The position numbers and the translations under genes are program-made. 64,000 bases of DNA, taken from positions 248,001 to 312,000 of the forward strand of contig NZ_JTJB01000003.1 of NCBI RefSeq assembly GCF_000794385.1. Reading direction: 5' to 3'. Shown here in pieces: positions 1 through 8,507 of the stretch; the stretch's first letter is position 1; each line of letters starts with the position of its first letter. The notes beneath the pieces are model-generated. The model had not been told where the DNA came from, did not search any database, and was given only the letters and a program-made list of their open reading frames with translations. The DNA is from Thermus sp. 2.9. GTDB lineage: Bacteria > Deinococcota > Deinococci > Deinococcales > Thermaceae.

Positions 1-77
1 ATGAGGGCGGCGAGGGCGCGGCGGAGCCTGGGCCTAAGGCCCTTGGGGGGACGCTTATTGGCTACGATCTCCACCAC
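1..77 (-). CDS. Start of probable 7TM-HD family protein (partial)
   Basis: A minus-strand frame opens at GTG (77-75) inside the end of phoH and runs off the window edge. It reads MVEIVANKRPPKGLRP and then a run of Arg, Leu and Ala. A GGAAG-like ribosome site lies just upstream within phoH. In related bacteria the gene after phoH is often a membrane HD-domain phosphohydrolase (PgpH type), and a short basic N terminus before the first membrane segment would fit. Only about 25 codons are visible and no domain can be seen, so the identity rests on position. Confidence 0.35.
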   Translation of the reverse strand, partial: MVEIVANKRPPKGLRPRLRRALAAL

Positions 78-1050
78 GCTCGGCTTCCTCGTACGCCTTG
101 ATGATGCGGGCCACCAGGGGGTGGCGCACCACGTCGGATTCCTTGAAGTAGATGAAGGCGATGCCCTCAATCCCCCGGAGGATGCGGGTGGCCTCAATGA
201 GCCCCGACTTTTGGTGCTTGGGCAGGTCAATCTGGGTCACGTCCCCGGTGATGACCATCTTGGAGGAGAAGCCCATGCGGGTGAGGAACATCTTCATCTG
301 CTCCGGGGTGGTGTTTTGCGCCTCGTCCAGGATGATGAAGGCGTCGTTCAGGGTGCGCCCTCTCATGAAGGCCAAAGGGGCCACCTCAATGATGCCGGCC
401 TGCAGGTACTGCTCAAAGCGCTCGGCATCGATCATGTCAAAGAGGGCGTCGTATAGGGGCCTGAGGTAGGGGTCCACCTTGGCCTGGATGTCCCCCGGCA
501 AAAAGCCGAGCTTTTCCCCCGCCTCCACCGCCGGCCGGGTGAGGACGATGCGCTTCACCCGCCGCGCCTTGAGGTGGCTCACCGCCATGGCCACCGCCAG
601 ATAGGTCTTGCCCGTGCCCGCAGGCCCGATGCCGAAGGTGATGTCGTGCGTGGCGATGGCCTCCACGTAGCGCTTTTGCCCCGGGGTCTTGGGGCGGAGG
701 CGCCCCGGGAGGGCGAGCTCGGTTTCCGGGGTGGTGGCCTGGTAAAGGCCCTCCCCCCCTTGCGCCAGGGCCACCGCCTGTTCCAGGGTGGGCTCGTCCA
801 GCTCGGCCCCTTGCCGGAGGAGGGCCAAGAGGTCCCTTACGACCCGCTCCGCCACCGCCACCGCCTCGGGGTCGCCGGAGAGCTCCACCTGCTCCCCCCG
901 CGCCACGAGCTTGAGCCGGTCGCCAAAGGCCTCCCGGAAAAGCGCCCTTAACTTTTTCAAGTTCCTGTCCGCTTGGCCCAGGAAGGCCAGGGTTTCCTCG
1001 GGTTTTAGGGGAACTACAAGCCTTTGGGCTTCTTCAGGATTTCGTGCCAT
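55..1050 (-). CDS. phoH: PhoH family ATPase
   Basis: This 331-residue cytoplasmic P-loop ATPase of the PhoH/YbeZ family is probably linked to RNA metabolism and ribosome maturation alongside YbeY. The N-terminal third is KH-like (about residues 15-75). Walker A GPAGTGKT lies near residue 130 and Walker B FIILDEAQN near residue 230, followed by the family's MVITGDVTQIDLP stretch. I chose ATG 1050 because AAAGGGGTG precedes it by a few bases; longer extensions run into Pro-rich sequence that belongs to the upstream gene in another frame. The start lies inside the upstream 130-residue gene and the end overlaps the next gene, so it is part of a tightly coupled minus-strand operon. Confidence 0.93.
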   Translation of the reverse strand: MARNPEEAQRLVVPLKPEETLAFLGQADRNLKKLRALFREAFGDRLKLVARGEQVELSGDPEAVAVAERVVRDLLALLRQGAELDEPTLEQAVALAQGGEGLYQATTPETELALPGRLRPKTPGQKRYVEAIATHDITFGIGPAGTGKTYLAVAMAVSHLKARRVKRIVLTRPAVEAGEKLGFLPGDIQAKVDPYLRPLYDALFDMIDAERFEQYLQAGIIEVAPLAFMRGRTLNDAFIILDEAQNTTPEQMKMFLTRMGFSSKMVITGDVTQIDLPKHQKSGLIEATRILRGIEGIAFIYFKESDVVRHPLVARIIKAYEEAERGGDRSQ

Positions 1051-1406
1051 ATCACCCCTTTGAGCAAGCTCTCGCGGTCCGTGGTAAGAAGGCGTTTCTT
1101 CGCGGGTTTTGCCTTGGCTGCCTCCCCCACCTCCTCGCGGAAGCGGGCTTCCAGGCGCTCCCGCTCGGGGCTTGGGGCCCGTTCCAGGCTCTGCCCTTCC
1201 CGGGAAGGAGGGGGGCTTGGGGGGAGGGCGGGTTTGGGCTTCGGCTTGGGTTTGGGCCTGGCCTTGGGTCGGGGAAGGGGCTCGGGCAGGGGCAGGTCCT
1301 CGGGGAAGCTTGGGGGGGTGGCGGGGGCGCGCCTCAAACCCTGCAGGGCGGGGATCACGACGAAGAAGAGGAGGAAAAGGAGGCCCAGAAGGTCGTCCAG
1401 GCTCAT
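1014..1406 (-). CDS. Small membrane-anchored Pro/Lys-rich protein
   Basis: This is a 130-residue protein of unknown function. The N terminus ([23 protein letters not shown]) is a single strongly hydrophobic segment. A Pro-rich spacer follows at about residues 27-70, with alternating Pro-Lys ([14 protein letters not shown]), and then a charged C-terminal region rich in Glu, Arg and Lys. The layout resembles the anchor and rigid spacer of TonB-like proteins, but no TonB C-terminal domain is seen. It overlaps floA upstream by 4 nt and phoH downstream by 37 nt, so it is translated in the same operon and may work with the flotillin or PhoH. I do not recognise a family. Confidence 0.75.
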   Translation of the reverse strand: MSLDDLLGLLFLLFFVVIPALQGLRRAPATPPSFPEDLPLPEPLPRPKARPKPKPKPKPALPPSPPPSREGQSLERAPSPERERLEARFREEVGEAAKAKPAKKRLLTTDRESLLKGVIWHEILKKPKGL

Positions 1407-2380
1407 TCCTCACCCTCGGGTTTGGCGGCGCGGCTGATGGACTCCCGCATGTCCGTGTCCGCCTCAATGTTCTTCAGGCGGTAGTAGTCCATGACCCCCA
1501 GGTTGCCCTTGCGCAGGGCCTCCGCCAGGGCCAAGGGCACCTGGGCTTGGGCCTCCACCAGCTTGGCCCGCATGGCCTCCACCAGGGCCCGGTTTTCCTG
1601 TTCCGCCGCCACGGCCATGGCCCGGCGCTCCTCCGCCTTGGCCTGGGCGATCTTCTTGTCCGCCTCCGCCTGGTCAATCTGGAGTTGCGCCCCGATGTTC
1701 TTACCCACGTCCACATCGGCGATGTCCACGGAGAGGATCTCAAAGGCGGTGCCGGCGTCCAGGCCCTTTTCCAGGACGGTTTTGGAGATCCGGTCGGGGT
1801 TTTCCAGGACCTCCTTGTGGGAGTTGGCGCTGCCGATGGTGGTGACGATGCCTTCCCCCACCCGGGCGATGATGGTTTCCTCCCCGGCCCCGCCCACCAG
1901 GCGGTCAATGTTGGCCCGCACCGTGACCCGGGCGGTGGCCAGGAGTTGGATGCCGTCCTTGGCCACGGCGGCCACCATGGGGGTCTGGATCACCTTGGGG
2001 TTCACGGAAACCCGCACCGCCTCCAGCACGTCCCGCCCCGCCAGGTCTATGGCCGCCGCCCGGTCAAAGGTGAGCTTGATGCCCGCCTTGTCGGCGGCGA
2101 TGAGGGCGTCCACCACCCGGTCCACGTTGCCCCCCGCCAGGTAGTGGGCCTCGAGGCGGTCCAACCGCACGTCCAGCCCCGCCTTGGTGGCCTTGATGAG
2201 GGGATAGATGATCTTGGCCGGGGGCACCCGCCTCAGGCGCATGGCCACCAGGGTCAAAAGGGGCACCCGCACCCCCGCCGCCCAAGCCGAGATCCAAAGC
2301 CCTACCGGGATGAAGCTAAAGAACAAAAAGACGAAGACGAGGACCAGAAAGGCCAGAAAGAGCACGCCGAGTCCTTCCAT
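1403..2380 (-). CDS. floA: Flotillin-like protein FloA
   Basis: This is a 325-residue flotillin-like scaffold protein of the FloA (YqfA) family, which forms membrane microdomains. The N terminus (residues 1-35) is hydrophobic. An SPFH/band-7-type domain follows, including the NPKVIQTP and [18 protein letters not shown] stretches. Next comes an Ala/Glu-rich region near residues 230-280 ([22 protein letters not shown]), typical of the flotillin coiled coil. ATG 2380 is preceded by GGAGGAA. It begins one base after the nfeD stop, and nfeD-floA pairing is a known association, so the two probably act together in the membrane. Confidence 0.94.
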   Translation of the reverse strand: MEGLGVLFLAFLVLVFVFLFFSFIPVGLWISAWAAGVRVPLLTLVAMRLRRVPPAKIIYPLIKATKAGLDVRLDRLEAHYLAGGNVDRVVDALIAADKAGIKLTFDRAAAIDLAGRDVLEAVRVSVNPKVIQTPMVAAVAKDGIQLLATARVTVRANIDRLVGGAGEETIIARVGEGIVTTIGSANSHKEVLENPDRISKTVLEKGLDAGTAFEILSVDIADVDVGKNIGAQLQIDQAEADKKIAQAKAEERRAMAVAAEQENRALVEAMRAKLVEAQAQVPLALAEALRKGNLGVMDYYRLKNIEADTDMRESISRAAKPEGEE

Positions 2381-2381
2381 G

Positions 2382-3641
2382 CTATTCCTCCAATGGCTCC
2401 ACCAGCACCGTGGGCCCCCGCACCTCCACCACCCGGATGCTCGTCCCCTTGGGGATGAAGCCGCGGTGGGCCACCACGTCCACCCGCTTAACGCCAAACC
2501 GCCCCACGCCCCCCGGGCGGAGGTCGGTGAGGGCGATTCCCACCGAGCCCACCTCCACCACCTCCTCCGTGGCGTGCTCGGCGATGGCGCTCTCCAAGAC
2601 CAAGGCCCGGGCGGGCCGGGTCCTCGGCAGGTAGCGGAAGACCACCAGAAGGCCAAGCCCCAGGGCGATCACGGCGATGGCGATGACCAATAGGGCGTTT
2701 TCCCCGAAGGTGAAGTAGACGGAGGCCAGGATGGACCCCACCCCCAAGGCCCCGGCCAGGCCGAAGCCGGGGAAGAGGAAGGCCTCCGCCAGAAGGAGGG
2801 CCACCCCCAGGAAGAAGAGGAGGAGCTCAAAGGCCCCGGAAAGCCCCGCCAGCCACCCCCCGGCGAAGTAGAGGGCCAAGAAGGCCAGGCCCAAGGCCCC
2901 CATGACGCCAAACCCCGGGGTGAAAAGCTCCAGGAGGAGGAGAAGAAGCCCTAGGGCGAGGAGGAGCCCCGCCACGGTGGAACTCGTGAGGAAGCGGGCC
3001 ACCTGCACCCTGGGCCCTGGTTCCAGGCGCTCCACTTCCCGGCTGAAACCCGCTTGGCTGAGGGCTTCCGCCAGGCCTGCCGCCTTGAAGTCCGCCACCT
3101 TGAGCTCCACCGCCTTGTCGGCGGAGAGGGTGAGGGGCTCGCCCTTGGCGGAAAGCCCCGGGACCTCCACGCTTGGGTCCACCATGGCCTCGGCCAGCTC
3201 CACGGGCCGCCCCCTGGCCTCGGCCACGGCGCGGAACTTGCCCTTGAGGGCGGAAATCACCTTCTGGTCCGCCGCCTGGGGCTGGCCCAGGGGTGGGGCC
3301 ACCAGGGGCAAAGCGGCCCCGATCTCCGAGCCGGGGAGCATGGCCATCTGGCGGCAGGCGAGGGCGATGAGGGCCCCGGCGGAGAAGGCGTTTTGCACCA
3401 CGGCCAGGGTGGGAAGGGGGGTTTGCAGGATGCGGTCGGCCATGCGGATGGCGGCGTCCACCCGCCCGCCGGGGGTGTCTATGAGGAAGGCCACCCCGCT
3501 CGCCCCTTCCCGCTCCGCCCGGGAAAGGGCCTCTTCCACGAAGACCGCCAAGGCCGGGTCAATCTCCCCCTGGATGGGGATGAGGTAGGTCTTCCCCAGG
3601 GCCAGGGGGAGCAGTAAGGCTAGGGCCAAAAGCCTTTTCAC
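2382..3641 (-). CDS. nfeD: NfeD family membrane serine protease
   Basis: This long-form NfeD has a signal peptide ([16 protein letters not shown]), a ClpP/SppA-like serine protease domain, several membrane segments (about residues 215-340) and a C-terminal OB-fold domain. The probable nucleophile Ser is in [11 protein letters not shown], and a downstream Lys in [10 protein letters not shown] could be its partner, as in archaeal 1510-N proteases. I prefer GTG 3641 as start: TAGAAT sits exactly 7 nt upstream and the signal peptide then begins at the initiator. An ATG at 3650 overlaps that -10 and would add three residues. It is followed directly by floA and is divergent from aroE. Confidence 0.9.
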   Translation of the reverse strand: MKRLLALALLLPLALGKTYLIPIQGEIDPALAVFVEEALSRAEREGASGVAFLIDTPGGRVDAAIRMADRILQTPLPTLAVVQNAFSAGALIALACRQMAMLPGSEIGAALPLVAPPLGQPQAADQKVISALKGKFRAVAEARGRPVELAEAMVDPSVEVPGLSAKGEPLTLSADKAVELKVADFKAAGLAEALSQAGFSREVERLEPGPRVQVARFLTSSTVAGLLLALGLLLLLLELFTPGFGVMGALGLAFLALYFAGGWLAGLSGAFELLLFFLGVALLLAEAFLFPGFGLAGALGVGSILASVYFTFGENALLVIAIAVIALGLGLLVVFRYLPRTRPARALVLESAIAEHATEEVVEVGSVGIALTDLRPGGVGRFGVKRVDVVAHRGFIPKGTSIRVVEVRGPTVLVEPLEE

Positions 3642-3648
3642 CGCCCTC

Positions 3649-3693
3649 ATTCTATACGGGCTTGGCGGGCGGGTGTGGGCTATCCTAAAAAGG
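3649..3693. promoter_or_regulatory. Divergent nfeD/aroE leaderless promoters
   Basis: On the minus strand TAGAAT (3654-3649) lies 7 nt before the GTG of nfeD. On the plus strand TATCCT (3681-3686) lies 7 nt before the ATG of aroE. Both spacings place the expected transcription start at or next to the start codon. No Shine-Dalgarno sequence is needed or visible for nfeD; the AAAAGG before aroE would be mostly untranscribed. A clear -35 is not evident for either. Confidence 0.6.
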
Positions 3694-4494
3694 ATGCTGC
3701 GCTTCTCTGTCCTGGGCCATCCCGTGGCCCACTCCCTCTCCCCGGCCATGCACCGCCACGCCCTGGAAAGCCTGGGGCTAAGGGGGAGTTACGAGGCCCT
3801 GGACACCCCCTTGGAGGCCTTGCCCCGCCGCTTGGAGGAGGTGCGGCGGGACTTTCGCGGGGTGAACCTCACCATTCCCCTCAAGGAAGCGGCTTTGGGC
3901 CTTTTGGACTGGGTTTCGCCGGAGGCCCGCGCCATCGGGGCGGTGAACACGGTGCTGAACCTTCAGGGGCGGCTTTTCGGCTTCAACACCGACGCCCCCG
4001 GCTTCCTCGCCGCCTTGGAGGCGGGGGGGATCCCCCTAAAGGGTCCCGCCCTGGTCCTGGGGGCGGGGGGCGCGGGGCGGGGGGTGGCCTGGGCGCTAAA
4101 GGAGGCGGGCCTGGAGGTCTGGGTTTGGAACCGCACCCCGGAGCGGGCCGAGGCCTTGGCGGAGGCCTTCGGCCTGAAGGCGGTGCCCCTGGCGTGGGCC
4201 AAGAAGGCGAGGCTTCTCGTGAACGCCACCCGGGTGGGCCTGGACGAGCCCGAGGCTACCCCCCTGCCCCCGGAGTACCTCCCCGAGGAGGGGGCGGCGG
4301 TGGACCTGGTCTACCGGCCCCTTTGGACCCGCTTTTTAAAGGAGGCCCAGGCCCGGGGGCTACAGGTGCAGACCGGGCTTCCCATGCTGGCCTGGCAGGG
4401 GGCCCTGGCCTTCCGCATCTGGACCGGCCTCCTCCCCGACCCCAAGGGGATGGAGGAGGCGGCCTTGAGGGCCTTGGGGGAGCCGTGCGCCTGA
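3694..4494 (+). CDS. aroE: Shikimate dehydrogenase
   Basis: This 266-residue NADP-dependent shikimate dehydrogenase makes shikimate from 3-dehydroshikimate in aromatic amino acid synthesis. Visible motifs are the substrate-binding SLSPAMHRHAL at the N terminus, NLTIPLKE with the catalytic Lys near residue 64, GAVNTV, FNTDAPGF, the Rossmann loop LGAGGAGRGVAWAL and NRTPERAEALA at the NADP pocket. ATG 3694 was chosen because MLRFSVLGHP matches the family N terminus and TATCCT is 7 nt upstream. The end overlaps the following yigZ-like gene by 10 nt. Confidence 0.96.
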   Translation: MLRFSVLGHPVAHSLSPAMHRHALESLGLRGSYEALDTPLEALPRRLEEVRRDFRGVNLTIPLKEAALGLLDWVSPEARAIGAVNTVLNLQGRLFGFNTDAPGFLAALEAGGIPLKGPALVLGAGGAGRGVAWALKEAGLEVWVWNRTPERAEALAEAFGLKAVPLAWAKKARLLVNATRVGLDEPEATPLPPEYLPEEGAAVDLVYRPLWTRFLKEAQARGLQVQTGLPMLAWQGALAFRIWTGLLPDPKGMEEAALRALGEPCA

Positions 4495-5054
4495 CCCTGG
4501 TTGAACCCGTGGTGTACGAGGAAACCATACAGAAGAGCCGCTTCATCGCCAAGGCGGCCCCGGTGGCATCGGAGGCGGAGGCCCGGGCGTTCTTAGAAAG
4601 GAGCCAGGAAGAGGCGGCCACCCACAACTGCTTCGCCTACAAAATCGGCCCCCTTTACCGCTTTTCCGATGACGGGGAGCCCGCGGGAACGGCGGGAAAG
4701 CCCATCCTCCACGCCCTCGAGGCCCAAGGGCTAGACGGGGTGGTGGTCTTGGTGGTGCGCTACTTCGGGGGTGTAAAGCTGGGGGCCGGGGGATTGGTGC
4801 GGGCCTACGGGGGGGTGGCGGCGGAGGCGCTCAGGCGGGGGACGAAGGTGCCCTGGGTGGAGTGGGTGGAGGCCACCTTCCTCGTCCCCTTCCCCGAGCT
4901 CGGCCGGGCCTACCCCTTGGTGCGGGACAAGGTGGTGGGGGAAAGCCACGCCCCCGAAGGGGTCCTCCTTCGCCTCCGGCTTCCCAAGGAGGCCCTCCCT
5001 TCCCTGGAGGAGGCGCTTCGGGAGGCCACCCGGGGGAAGGCCCGTAGAATGTGA
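4485..5054 (+). CDS. IMPACT/YigZ family protein
   Basis: This 189-residue protein belongs to the YigZ/UPF0029 (IMPACT) family, with an N-terminal RNase PH/EF-G domain-IV-like fold and a smaller C-terminal domain. Diagnostic stretches are KSRFIAKAAPV, ATHNCFAYKIG, FSDDGEPAGTAGKPIL and VVRYFGGVKLGAGGLVRAYG. The family is linked to translation-associated regulation, but the bacterial function is unsettled. GTG 4485 is used because GGGGGAG precedes it and there is no better downstream start; it overlaps the end of aroE by 10 nt. It stops three bases before polA. Confidence 0.9.
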   Translation: MRLTLVEPVVYEETIQKSRFIAKAAPVASEAEARAFLERSQEEAATHNCFAYKIGPLYRFSDDGEPAGTAGKPILHALEAQGLDGVVVLVVRYFGGVKLGAGGLVRAYGGVAAEALRRGTKVPWVEWVEATFLVPFPELGRAYPLVRDKVVGESHAPEGVLLRLRLPKEALPSLEEALREATRGKARRM

Positions 5055-5057
5055 GGG

Positions 5058-7550
5058 ATGCTTCCCCTCTTTGAGCCCAAGGGCCGGGTGCTCCTGGTGG
5101 ACGGGCACCACCTGGCCTACCGCAATTTCTTCGCCCTAAAAGGGCTCACCACGAGCCGGGGCGAGCCGGTGCAAGGGGTTTACGGCTTCGCCAAAAGCCT
5201 CCTCAAGGCGCTCAAGGAGGATGGGGACGTGGTGATCGTGGTCTTTGACGCCAAGGCCCCTTCCTTCCGCCACGAGGCTTACGAGGCCTACAAGGCGGGC
5301 CGGGCCCCCACCCCGGAGGACTTTCCCCGGCAGCTCGCCCTCATGAAGGAGCTGGTGGACCTTTTGGGTTTGGAGCGCCTCGAGGTCCCGGGCTTTGAGG
5401 CGGACGACGTCCTGGCCACCTTGGCCAAAAAAGCGGAACGGGAAGGCTACGAGGTCCAGATCCTCACCGCCGACCGCGACCTCTTCCAGCTCCTTTCCCC
5501 GCGGATCTCCGTCCTCCACCCCGAGGGCCACCGCATCACCCCGGAGTGGCTTTGGGAGAAGTACGGCCTGCGCCCGGAGCAGTGGGTGGACTTCCGCGCC
5601 CTGGCCGGCGACCCGTCCGACAACATCCCCGGGGTGAAGGGGATCGGCGAGAAGACCGCCCTTAAGCTCCTTAAGGAGTGGGGAAGCCTGGAAAATCTCC
5701 TCAAGAACCTGGACCAGGTGAAGCCCGCCTCCGTGCGGGAGAAGATCCTGGCCCATCTGGAGGACCTGAAGCTTTCCCGGGAGCTTTCCCGGGTGCGCAC
5801 GGACCTCCCCTTGGAGGTGGACTTCAGAGGTCGGCGGGAGCCGGATTGGGAAGGGCTCAAGGCCTTTTTGGAGCGGCTGGAGTTTGGAAGCCTCCTCCAC
5901 GAGTTCGGCCTCTTAGAAAGCCCCCTCCCGGCGGAGGAGGCCCCATGGCCCCCCCCGGAAGGGGCCTTCCTGGGCTACCGCCTTTCCCGGCCCGAGCCCA
6001 TGTGGGCGGAGCTTTTAGCCCTGGCCGCCAGCGCCCAAGGCCGGGTCTACCGGGCGGAGGACCCTCACGGGGCCTTGCGGGGCCTAAAGGAGGTGCGGGG
6101 GCTTTTGGCTAAGGACCTCGCCGTCGTGGCCCTGCGGGAGGGCTTGGACCTTCCCCCCACGGACGACCCCATGCTCCTCGCCTACCTCCTGGACCCCTCC
6201 AACACCACCCCAGAGGGCGTGGCCCGGCGCTACGGGGGGGAGTGGACGGAGGACGCCGGGGAGCGGGCCCTTCTGGCGGAGCGGCTTCACGCCAACCTTC
6301 TTGGGCGCCTTCAGGGCGAGGAGAGGCTCCTTTGGCTCTACGAGGAGGTGGAAAAGCCCCTCTCCCGGGTCCTGGCCCACATGGAGGCCACGGGGGTCAA
6401 GCTGGACGTGGCCTACCTGGAGGCCCTTTCCCTGGAGGTGGCGGCGGAGATGCGTCGGCTCGAGGAGGAGGTCTTCCGCCTGGCGGGCCATTCCTTCAAC
6501 CTGAACTCCCGCGACCAGCTGGAAAGGGTTCTCTTTGACGAGCTCGGGCTTCCCCCCATCGGCAAGACGGAGAAGACGGGAAAGCGCTCCACCAGCGCCG
6601 CGGTGCTGGAGGCCCTGCGGGAGGTCCACCCCATCGTGGACAAGATCCTTCAGTACCGGGAGCTGGCCAAGCTTAAGGGTACCTACATTGACCCCCTGCC
6701 CGCCTTGGTCCACCCCAAGACGGGGCGGCTCCACACCCGCTTCAACCAGACGGCCACGGCCACGGGCCGCCTTTCCAGCTCCGACCCCAACCTGCAGAAC
6801 ATCCCCGTGCGCACCCCCCTTGGCCAGAAGATCCGCAAGGCCTTCGTGGCGGAGGAGGGCTGGCGCCTGGTGGCCTTGGATTACAGCCAGATTGAGCTTA
6901 GGGTCCTCGCCCACCTCTCGGGGGACGAGAACCTCATCCGCGTCTTCCAGGAGGGCCGGGACATCCACACCCAAACGGCCAGCTGGATGTTCGGCCTGTC
7001 GGCGGAGGCCATAGACCCCCTCATGCGCCGGGCGGCCAAGACCATCAACTTCGGCGTCCTTTACGGCATGTCCGCCCACCGCCTTTCGCAGGAGCTGGGG
7101 ATCCCTTACGAGGAGGCGGCGGCCTTCATTCAGCGCTACTTCCAAAGCTACCCCAAGGTGAAGGCCTGGATTGAAAAGACCTTAGAGGAGGGCCGGACCC
7201 GGGGCTACGTGGAAACCCTTTTCGGCCGCAGGCGCTACGTGCCCGACCTCAACGCCCGGGTGAAGAGCGTGCGGGAGGCGGCGGAGCGCATGGCCTTCAA
7301 CATGCCCGTGCAGGGCACCGCCGCCGACCTGATGAAGCTGGCCATGGTGCGGCTCTTCCCGCAACTTAGGGAGGTGGGGGCCCGGATGCTCCTCCAGGTG
7401 CACGACGAGCTCCTGCTGGAGGCCCCCAAGGAGCGGGCGGAGGAGGTGGCCGCCTTGGCCAAGGAGGTGATGGAGGGCGTTTGGCCCCTGGCGGTGCCCT
7501 TGGAGGTGGAGGTGGGCATCGGGGAGGATTGGCTTGCCGCCAAGGGCTAG
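5058..7550 (+). CDS. polA: DNA polymerase I, thermostable Taq type
   Basis: This 830-residue family A DNA polymerase acts in repair and Okazaki fragment processing. The 5'-3' exonuclease domain (about 1-290) keeps VLLVDGHHLAYR and the acidic GFEADDVLA and LTADRDLFQL motifs. The middle region (about 290-420) lacks the acidic residues of a working 3'-5' exonuclease, as in other Thermus enzymes. The polymerase domain carries motif A DYSQIELR near residue 610, motif B RRAAKTINFGVLYG with the Phe that discriminates against dideoxynucleotides, and motif C QVHDELLLE near 780. TAGAAT lies 7 nt before the ATG, inside the end of the previous gene. The stop shares CTAG with azlD. Confidence 0.99.
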   Translation: MLPLFEPKGRVLLVDGHHLAYRNFFALKGLTTSRGEPVQGVYGFAKSLLKALKEDGDVVIVVFDAKAPSFRHEAYEAYKAGRAPTPEDFPRQLALMKELVDLLGLERLEVPGFEADDVLATLAKKAEREGYEVQILTADRDLFQLLSPRISVLHPEGHRITPEWLWEKYGLRPEQWVDFRALAGDPSDNIPGVKGIGEKTALKLLKEWGSLENLLKNLDQVKPASVREKILAHLEDLKLSRELSRVRTDLPLEVDFRGRREPDWEGLKAFLERLEFGSLLHEFGLLESPLPAEEAPWPPPEGAFLGYRLSRPEPMWAELLALAASAQGRVYRAEDPHGALRGLKEVRGLLAKDLAVVALREGLDLPPTDDPMLLAYLLDPSNTTPEGVARRYGGEWTEDAGERALLAERLHANLLGRLQGEERLLWLYEEVEKPLSRVLAHMEATGVKLDVAYLEALSLEVAAEMRRLEEEVFRLAGHSFNLNSRDQLERVLFDELGLPPIGKTEKTGKRSTSAAVLEALREVHPIVDKILQYRELAKLKGTYIDPLPALVHPKTGRLHTRFNQTATATGRLSSSDPNLQNIPVRTPLGQKIRKAFVAEEGWRLVALDYSQIELRVLAHLSGDENLIRVFQEGRDIHTQTASWMFGLSAEAIDPLMRRAAKTINFGVLYGMSAHRLSQELGIPYEEAAAFIQRYFQSYPKVKAWIEKTLEEGRTRGYVETLFGRRRYVPDLNARVKSVREAAERMAFNMPVQGTAADLMKLAMVRLFPQLREVGARMLLQVHDELLLEAPKERAEEVAALAKEVMEGVWPLAVPLEVEVGIGEDWLAAKG

Positions 7551-7819
7551 AAAAGGGCGTAGGCCGCCATCCCCAGGAGGACGCTAAGCCCCAGGTGGCG
7601 GGAAAGCCGCCAGGTGAGGAAGACCACCCACAGGGCGGCCAGGGTCTTGGCCCACAGCCAAGAAGGGGGCGGCCCGAAGGCGGAAACCAAAAAGAGCGCC
7701 ACCACCAAGGCGGGCCCCGCCTGGTCCGGGGAAGGGCCCCTTTCCCCCAGCCAGGGCAGGTAGCGGAGGAGAAAGGTGCCCAGGGCCAGAACCAGGATGG
7801 GGGTCAAGGCCGCCTCCAC
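7547..7819 (-). CDS. azlD: AzlD family branched-chain amino acid export subunit
   Basis: This 90-residue protein with three or four membrane segments (for example LTPILVLALGTFLLRYLP and ALVVALFLVSAFG) is the small partner of AzlC in two-component exporters of branched-chain amino acids. The family motif TFLLRYLP is present. Its 5' end overlaps azlC by 16 nt, so the two are translationally coupled. Its stop shares the tetranucleotide CTAG with the polA stop on the opposite strand. It is the usual size for the family. Confidence 0.9.
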   Translation of the reverse strand: MEAALTPILVLALGTFLLRYLPWLGERGPSPDQAGPALVVALFLVSAFGPPPSWLWAKTLAALWVVFLTWRLSRHLGLSVLLGMAAYALF

Positions 7820-8469
7820 AAGAAGCCCAAGACCCCCGCCAGGACAAGCCCCCAGGCGGTCTGGCCCAGGAGGTGGAGGGCGAAGGCCAAGAGCCCAGCC
7901 CCCAGGGCCACGGGGTTTCGCAAATGGGGCAGGGCGAGGAGCAAAAAGAGGGCGGGCAAGGCGAAGGAAAGGGCCTCCCCCGCCCCGGGAAGCCCCTTGA
8001 GCCGCGCGGCGCCGAAGGCGCCCAAGGAGGTTCCCAGGTTCCAGGCCAGGTAAGCGCCGAGGCCCAGGCCCAGGAAAAACCCGGCGCGGGCGGCTTGGGG
8101 CAGGCCGGGAAGGAACTTTAAGGCTACGGCGAAGACCTCGTCGGTGAGGAAGAAGGCCAGGAGGGGATGGCCCTTCAGGTAAGGCCTTAGGGCGGGTCCG
8201 TAAAAGGCGTGGCGCAGGTTGAGGAGGAGGGCCACCCCTGCGGCGAGCCAGGGCGAGGCGCCTTCCGCCAGGAGGCCGAGGAAGGCGAACTGACTCGCCC
8301 CGGCGAAGACCAGGAGGGAAAGGAGCTGCACGGCCAAAGGGGCAAGCCCCGCGCCCGCCCCGGCCATGCCGAAGGCCACAGCCACGGGGAAGTAGCCCAA
8401 GGCCACGGGCCAGGCGGCGAGGAGCCCCTGGCGCAGGGGGCTTGGCGTGGGCGAGGGAAGAGCGGCCAT
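7804..8469 (-). CDS. azlC: AzlC family branched-chain amino acid exporter
   Basis: This 221-residue polytopic membrane protein is the large subunit of an AzlCD-type exporter. Family signatures include PVALGYFPVAVAFGMAG near residue 20, VFAGASQFAFLGLL and LLLNLRHAFYG. About six hydrophobic segments are visible. TATAAT (8481-8476, minus) sits 6 nt upstream of ATG 8469, separated only by a run of C, which is the leaderless arrangement. The gene is divergent from glmM. Confidence 0.92.
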   Translation of the reverse strand: MAALPSPTPSPLRQGLLAAWPVALGYFPVAVAFGMAGAGAGLAPLAVQLLSLLVFAGASQFAFLGLLAEGASPWLAAGVALLLNLRHAFYGPALRPYLKGHPLLAFFLTDEVFAVALKFLPGLPQAARAGFFLGLGLGAYLAWNLGTSLGAFGAARLKGLPGAGEALSFALPALFLLLALPHLRNPVALGAGLLAFALHLLGQTAWGLVLAGVLGFLWRRP

Positions 8470-8507
8470 GGGGGGATTATAAACGAGGATGGGGTATAGT
8501 GGGCCGG
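8470..8507. promoter_or_regulatory. Divergent azlC/glmM leaderless promoters
   Basis: TATAAT on the minus strand (8481-8476) is 6 nt before azlC, and TATAGT on the plus strand (8495-8500) is 7 nt before glmM. Both start codons would be at the expected transcription start. The whole intergenic region is only 38 nt, so any -35 contacts would overlap the opposing promoter or gene. Confidence 0.6.

Noticed and set aside
1109-2458. Long open frame on the plus strand opposite floA and nfeD, rich in His, Gly and Pro
   Set aside because: In high-GC coding DNA the opposite strand stays open by chance. Composition is typical of such shadows and the minus strand encodes recognisable FloA and NfeD.
6084-7145. 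Open minus-strand frame of 353 codons inside polA
   Set aside because: It is antisense to conserved polymerase motifs and has no family features or promoter.
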